A stretch of DNA of 64,000 nucleotides, taken from NCBI GenBank assembly GCA_029449235.1, contig JANATG010000022.1:558001-622000 (forward strand), given 5' to 3'. This DNA comes from Linnemannia schmuckeri. Its lineage: Eukaryota > Mortierellomycota > Mortierellomycetes > Mortierellales > Mortierellaceae. This document shows, one piece after another, positions 59,401 through 64,000 of the stretch. The notes below the pieces were generated by a model, which saw nothing but the letters and a program-made list of their open reading frames with translations, searched no databases and had not been told where the DNA came from. A program made the translations under genes and the position numbers. Position 1 is the first letter of the stretch; each line of letters starts with the position of its first letter.

Positions 59401-60523
59401 ACCAAGCTACCAAGGTCGAAAGAGCTGCCGAAGACAATGAAGAGCAGTCAAACGAGGCACGCGATGATGAAGAGGTAAGCATAAAAAAAAATTGCTAGAT
59501 GATGAAAAATGCTAAAGCAGAAAAAAAAAAGAACAAGAAAAGAGGACAAAGCGCTAACGATTGCTCTTGTCTTCGTCTGTAGTTTGAGAAGGCATCCAAG
59601 GAAGAACGCTTGAAAACCAAGCTCAGTGGGGAGCAATTAAACGAGGCAAGCGATTATGAAGAGGTAAGCTTATCAAAAAAAAAAAAAAGACTTGAAAGTT
59701 GCCGGGCCGAAAAAAAAAACAAACGATAGAACAAGGCGCTAATGACTGCTCCTGCCTTTGTCTGTAGATTGAGAAGGCATCCCGGGATGACCGTGTGAAA
59801 ACCTCGCTCGAGTCCTTGATTACAGCTGCTACTTGTGATCGGATAAAGTGCGTGTTTGATGTGACATACCGCCTAGACGTTGCTCGAAAGTCACGACAGC
59901 ATGTCATACTGCTGAAAGACGACTCGTACCTTTGTACTTGTCTTCTGCTCCAAAACAATGGAATTGTGTGTCGGCACTTTTTCCACCTCATGCAAGTCGA
60001 TAGCCGATGCAAGTATCATCTCAAGCTAATTCCCAAACGGTGGTTCAAGGAAGAGCTACAGGATTCAATTGATCTTGAAGAGTCGATGGGGCCTTTCCTG
60101 CGCACCAAGACGCAAAAGGCATATGTGGGCTCGGAGGACGTAAATGTCAATCCTACTGCCACGTACATGGTCGATATTCGAAAGATGTTTCCATTGGCGC
60201 CCTCCCTCTCGCGTGGTGATCAAAGTCAGCTTTCAAAAAAGCGCCGCTATGGGGAGATATCGGGTCTGTTGAAGGATATTATTAAGGTGGTAGACTCAAA
60301 TCCGGAGGTGTTCGAGATGGTCAAGGAGAGTCTCGATCAAGTCATTGTGGAAGGGAGAGGGGTTGAAGGAATGAAGGATCCAGCTCACGTAAAGACGAAA
60401 GGCAGACCCAAGACGTCGCGGATAAGGAGTGTAACCGAGGTCAAGAAGCACTCGACAAAGTGTGGAGTATGCAATGGAGAAGGTCACAATGCGAGAAAAC
60501 ATCGCTCCCAGTATGACCCCTAG
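56060..60523 (+). CDS. MULE transposase fused to a Ulp1-type (C48) cysteine protease
   Basis: Six exons: 56060-56321, 56459-57240, 57327-57972, 58051-59474, 59583-59663, 59768-60523; about 1316 residues. Order: C48 protease (about 90-345; 'GHWGALEVDF' with catalytic His near 242, 'QPPGSGSCAVNAIN' with Cys near 307), a repeat-rich acidic linker of (IAEVE) units (about 395-500), a FAR1-type zinc-binding domain (about 545-630, 'FGCLHGGKYES', 'CPCRIVLRS', 'HSGHG'), the MULE catalytic core (about 700-900; 'SDNTFKTNR' and 'IIVDDDHAMEA' supply acidic residues, then 'CIWHLGHQNL'), a SWIM zinc finger (about 1120-1140, 'CTCLLLQNNGIVCRHF') and a terminal 'CGVCNGEGHNARKH' knuckle. It cuts and moves the element. 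Frame is intact throughout. Confidence 0.92.
57465..57779 (+). repeat. 15-bp coding repeat (21 units) in the transposase linker
   Basis: Each unit codes for five residues. The first nine are identical (IAEVE); later ones vary between IAEVE, IAEGE and MAEGE. The repeat keeps the frame and joins the protease and FAR1 parts. Confidence 0.95.
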
Positions 60524-60637
60524 TTACACTTAAATTAAACAAAAGACACGACATTTATACATTCACATTCCAAGACGATAGTAATTCTAGCATAACGATT
60601 GAACCGCCGCTTCATCTAACCACCTTGCCCTTAACCA

Positions 60638-60825
60638 CGCAGCCATCACCCTGTAGCTTAGCATACATACATACCCCAGTTCCCCTGTACAATAAATAGC
60701 CCCTTTCTCTGTCTTGACACGCATATGCCTTACTCCCTACTTTTGTTTCTTAAGCCCTTACCCCCACAATCTTGTCTCCTTCTATTCCCTTGTCCACACC
60801 CCCTTGCTCTGCTGCAATTACAATA
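60638..60825 (+). repeat. Subterminal repeat of the MULE, copy 2
   Basis: Matches 53665-53870 in the same orientation. A third, inverted version is visible at about 61005-61110 ('gaatagaaggagacaagg'). The copies lie downstream of the two element genes and may hold 3' end signals or transposase sites. Confidence 0.65.
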
Positions 60826-61393
60826 GGTGCGGCTTCCCGTATAACTTTTGTTTGTTTTTTTTTTGGCAATTTTCTTTTGTGAGTGTTAAATGAAGTGCGA
60901 AGCTTCGATAGCTTTTATGCCTCTGTGACCAAGTTAGTGTTCTCCATGACTTGAATAATAATAACGAAAAAAGAGGAGCGATTCCTTTAGGCTATCTGTA
61001 ACTAGAGCAGAGCACGGGGTTATGAACAGGAGAATAGAAGGAGACAAGGATGAGGGTAAAGACAAGAATATATTAGGAACGGGAGAAAAGCTTAAGAGCG
61101 GATACTGTTTATTTACAAAAAGAGAAGGAGGTGTTACTAGTGTCTAGAAGGCGTGGTTGTTGGGAAGACTGGAGGCAAAGTAAGATAACAGTCCTCGCTG
61201 CTATCACAGTATCCACAGCAGACACACTCATTCGTCATATACCACATAGCCTCCTGTTATATGGCAACCCGGGTTGAAAAATGAGAGTGGGTAGGGGGGT
61301 TGTCAAATAAGCAATGAAACTTTCCTAATAAGGAAAGGGTTGTCAAATAAAATGAGCAACCCGGGTTGTCGAATAGATTAACCCTTCCTTCTT

Positions 61394-61625
61394 TCGAAAA
61401 GAAAAGTAAAGGCAACCCTTCAGAAGTAGAAGGAGCAAAAGAGAATCCGAAAACCCGGATTTGAACCAGGGACCTAGAGATGACAGACAAACTACAGTCT
61501 CCCGCTCTACCAACTGAGCTATTTTCGGATGTGGACGAGTGAATCTAGGTACACTATGTAGTGTGAGCACAATGATGTCAGGGTGACGTTATGGTAGACA
61601 GGAACTGGTATAATAGATCGCTTGT
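61394..61625. repeat. Inverted repeat, right arm, outer part (232 bp)
   Basis: Exact-length reverse complement of 49140-49371. It is separated from the inner part by the MULE and contains the second tRNA-Tyr. It ends abruptly at 61625, where the leader of a LINE seems to begin. Confidence 0.93.
61446..61528 (-). tRNA. tRNA-Tyr (anticodon GTA) with intron, inverted copy
   Basis: Reverse complement of the tRNA-Tyr in the left arm, with the same stems and 10-nt intron. Its 3' end is 62 bp from the MULE and its 5' end about 97 bp from the start of the next LINE. Confidence 0.95.
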
Positions 61626-64000
61626 ACTACTTTTCGCGCCACGGGCCCACCACAAGCGTACCAGCAACTTTGAAAAACCTTATATCGTGTTTCCCTATTT
61701 TGCTCTCATTCCTCAGGTCTCCAATCTGGCTGCCTGAACAATTCCAATTCACAAGCATTTTCTGCTTCTACCCATCTTTTTATTTTCTCACTTACTTATA
61801 CTCTTACAAAGAAAAAACCAAAAAAACTATTCAACTCTCTTTTCCAATGCCGACCAAACACGGCCCTGAACCATATCACCCCGACCCTAATGGGGAGAGT
61901 ACCATGGACGGTGTTCAAGTGGAATCCCAGGAACTCAACACCCAGGAGTTCGAGAACTCTATCGCCGCCGCTGAGGCCGGAGTTCAACCTGAATTCCTTG
62001 TCGTCACTCGCTCCAAGGAGACTTACTGGATCAAATTTCCAGTCGCCTGCTTCGACAAAGGCACCTCTCTGACCTTCATGTCCAACTGGGCGATCTCCAC
62101 CCTTAAAAAGGTGGCAACCATCAAGCCCAAGTCTCTTGCATTCGCCAGCCTTCCGGTCAATAACGGCTCGCTGGAACAGTTTCTCATCTTCCAGGTGTAC
62201 TCCTCCTTCGAAGCCGATGCAGCCTGCAAACATGGCGGCAAAAATGGCTCAGGCGAAATTGTCCACTTTGCTCTCTTCACTCCCGAGGCTCGAGCCTTAC
62301 AGCAGGGTCGAGTCATGAAGATTGCATCACTCTCCTTCGATACAACTGGTGATCATGTCAGAGCCGCCTTAAGCCAGTACGGTCCAATCGAGTCAGTCCG
62401 AACAGGCTTTAATGCCAAGGCCACTATGATTACTGCTACGGTGATCTTCGAGTTTGCCAAGACTATTGAGACCCTTAAGGAACTCAACATGACCTACGTT
62501 CAAGTCCGCGAAGACATTGCTACGGTGACGCTGCTGGGCAACAGAGTCGTTCGCTACGATAGCAACCTTACCAAGAAGCTTGCTCTTCTACCCATTGGCA
62601 TCACCCCCGTTGAGATCGAGCACTTCCTAACGTGCCAGATCAAAACCCCCAATGGTATTCTTCCTTTCCACTCGATCACTATGCCACTGAACCTGCACAC
62701 AAAGAGGCGCCAACCAGAGGCGTATATCCAGTTCTCCTCAGTTGCCCAACAGGAACTGGCGACCAAGAAAAGGATCAAGATCGAGACCCATGAGACCTGC
62801 TGGATCGACTTTGACAAACCCACCTGTCGACACTGTGGCGACCCAACCCATTTCGTCAACGACTGTCGTGTCAAAGCTGGGTACGTCTCAGCAGATATAA
62901 ACCGCCGTCTCAACATCAACACAATCAAAGGAAGAACCCAAACCCCCGCTACCAATACTCGCCCCTTTACCCAAGTCCATAACGCAGACACTACAGGACC
63001 GGCCAAAAAACAAACAACATCTGCCCGCACGTCTCAGTCCAACAGCTATGCTGGCATTCTTCGTGGAACCAAGAATCGTGGAGCCACAGCCTCAAACCCC
63101 ATCTCCATCGGCACCCATACTTCATCAACTACCCCTGTAGTGGCAGCACCCACTAACATAACTGCACCACCCGCCGCTGCGATCGCTCCGGCTGCTTCGG
63201 CTGCACCATCTGGAACGTCCGCAAACATGGCCAACACCACCAAGGAACAAATGGCCAAACTAGAACAGCAACAAAAGAAATCCATTGCCTCCATTCGTGT
63301 GGAGATGCAAAATGGCATCAACACCCTTCGAAAGGATATGGAAACCTTGTTTGCCAAAGTTTTAGCCGCGGTCAACGGTACAGGAACGCAGCCAACCAAC
63401 GAAACCATGGCGTCTACTCCGGCTGAGGCGATGGAGGAGGAGACCAATGAAGAGCCGGTACAGGAAGATGTCGAGCTACCTCAGGCACCTCCCCCCACGT
63501 GTATAGTCCCTGACTCGCTACCGTCGTCACCAGCATCAACCGTCTCTGTCAACGCAGTCGAGATGTCCAAACTCGCAAAAAGCCAGGGTCGCACAATGAC
63601 ACCACCCACAAATGGCCCCGCCTACTCTGTCAACACTCTCCGCCCCAACATCCAGGGTGGCTTGTCGATTGCCAAAGCTGACTTGCATCGAGACGAGAGT
63701 ACGTTCACTAGAAAAGAGAAGAACAAGGCAGTTGTCCGAGAGACTCCCCAGGACAACATCTCAACACCTCAACTGGCACAACAAACCCATCAACAGGCAG
63801 AGGAACACACAAACGCGGCACTCGTCAACTTGAACGCCACCATCGCGGATCTTCGCAATGACCTTGCACAACAGGGAGAACAATATCAGAAGGAAACCGC
63901 GGAGCTTCGTGCAGAGAACAGACAGCTTAGGGAGCAGATCGGCGAACTCTTGCAAATCTTGAAAAACAACAGCTCCATCAACTTTGAAGGGGAAGAGGAT
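61626..64000 (+). mobile_element. LINE, 5' part (leader and ORF1), continues beyond the window
   Basis: Inverted-repeat identity is lost at 61625, which suggests the element starts there or just before. About 220 bp of leader precede ORF1. Orientation is away from tRNA-Tyr, as for the other LINEs. The 3' end is outside the window, so its duplication cannot be tested here. It is not clear whether it belongs to the same family as the 30.4 kb element. Confidence 0.75.
61847..64000 (+). CDS. LINE ORF1 (gag-like) protein, partial at the 3' end
   Basis: An uninterrupted frame from the ATG at 61847 to the window edge, 718 codons. The N-terminal 300 residues have alternating hydrophobic and charged stretches, possibly RRM-like, in the order expected for ORF1 nucleic-acid-binding proteins. 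A CCHC zinc knuckle 'CRHCGDPTHFVNDC' (CX2CX4HX4C, residues about 326-339) binds RNA or DNA. It is followed by a Thr/Ala/Pro-rich linker and coiled-coil segments (about 465-500 and 650-705). ORF1 proteins coat the LINE RNA. The stop codon is beyond the window. Confidence 0.85.
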   Translation, partial: MPTKHGPEPYHPDPNGESTMDGVQVESQELNTQEFENSIAAAEAGVQPEFLVVTRSKETYWIKFPVACFDKGTSLTFMSNWAISTLKKVATIKPKSLAFASLPVNNGSLEQFLIFQVYSSFEADAACKHGGKNGSGEIVHFALFTPEARALQQGRVMKIASLSFDTTGDHVRAALSQYGPIESVRTGFNAKATMITATVIFEFAKTIETLKELNMTYVQVREDIATVTLLGNRVVRYDSNLTKKLALLPIGITPVEIEHFLTCQIKTPNGILPFHSITMPLNLHTKRRQPEAYIQFSSVAQQELATKKRIKIETHETCWIDFDKPTCRHCGDPTHFVNDCRVKAGYVSADINRRLNINTIKGRTQTPATNTRPFTQVHNADTTGPAKKQTTSARTSQSNSYAGILRGTKNRGATASNPISIGTHTSSTTPVVAAPTNITAPPAAAIAPAASAAPSGTSANMANTTKEQMAKLEQQQKKSIASIRVEMQNGINTLRKDMETLFAKVLAAVNGTGTQPTNETMASTPAEAMEEETNEEPVQEDVELPQAPPPTCIVPDSLPSSPASTVSVNAVEMSKLAKSQGRTMTPPTNGPAYSVNTLRPNIQGGLSIAKADLHRDESTFTRKEKNKAVVRETPQDNISTPQLAQQTHQQAEEHTNAALVNLNATIADLRNDLAQQGEQYQKETAELRAENRQLREQIGELLQILKNNSSINFEGEED

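Larger units (their letters stand above)
53486..61384 (+). mobile_element. Complete MULE-type DNA transposon (7.9 kb)
   Basis: Perfect 31-bp terminal inverted repeats begin 'GGGTTAATCTATTCGACAAC' at 53486 and, inverted, end at 61384; partial matching continues inward ('TTGACAACCC'). A 9-bp target-site duplication (ttccttctt) is at 53477-53485 and 61385-61393, and the empty site is present in the left inverted-repeat arm. Inside are a divergent pair of genes, a zinc-finger/coiled-coil protein and a Ulp1-FAR1-MULE-SWIM protein, with a 107-bp tandem array between. Its right end is 62 bp downstream of tRNA-Tyr. Confidence 0.95.

Noticed and set aside
49140..61625. The 12.5 kb inverted repeat as the ends of one giant transposon
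   Set aside because: Arms contain a tRNA and part of an F-box gene, show no terminal motif, and the right arm is itself interrupted by a complete MULE; better read as an inverted segmental duplication.

Overview
The window is nuclear DNA of a fungus, most likely an early-diverging one of the Mucoromycota/Mortierellomycotina type. Evidence: short GT-AG introns inside nearly every gene, fungal versions of ESCRT-III Snf7, lipin/PAH1, ADE13 and DHHC acyltransferase, a long CT-rich leader, a ferritin gene and a type III glutamine synthetase (both unusual for Dikarya), and F-box/LRR-like and MULE/Ulp1 genes of the kind seen in Mortierella-like genomes. The taxonomic call is an inference from gene content.

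Layout. 0.4-11.4 kb: five plus-strand genes (secreted Pro/Ser/Thr-rich GPI-type protein, MAPEG protein, SNF7, a protein with three eroded KH-like units, glutamine synthetase III). 12.4-16.4 kb: a transposon nest of four 5'-truncated LINE copies, tRNA-Arg(CCT), tRNA-Val(AAC), a MULE-derived MITE and a minimal LINE scrap. 16.4-20.7 kb: no gene recognised, ending in a CT-rich leader. 20.7-29.9 kb: DHHC palmitoyltransferase and a membrane-anchored amidohydrolase made of one active and one eroded half. 30.2-34.0 kb: tRNA-Val(AAC) and a 3.6 kb LINE derivative with a perfect target-site duplication. 35.7-37.9 kb: bHLH factor. 38.6-45.8 kb: ADE13 and PAH1 on the minus strand. 46.3-46.7 kb: a short retro-insertion. 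47.7-48.8 kb: ferritin. 49.1-61.6 kb: a large inverted repeat whose arms each carry an intron-containing tRNA-Tyr; its right arm is split by a complete 7.9 kb MULE. 61.6-64 kb: the 5' part of another LINE (ORF1), running off the window.

The main finding is how mobile elements sit around tRNA genes. Four LINE copies (B, C, D, and the 30.4 kb element) have target-site duplications about 100-142 bp upstream of a tRNA gene once later insertions are subtracted. A fifth (61.6 kb) appears to start within about 97 bp upstream. All five point away from the tRNA. The two MULE-type elements (complete MULE and MITE) both lie 54-62 bp downstream of a tRNA 3' end and have 9-bp target-site duplications. This looks like two unrelated transposon classes using opposite sides of tRNA genes as insertion sites. 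The inverted repeat supports the history: its left arm is the empty site for the MULE.
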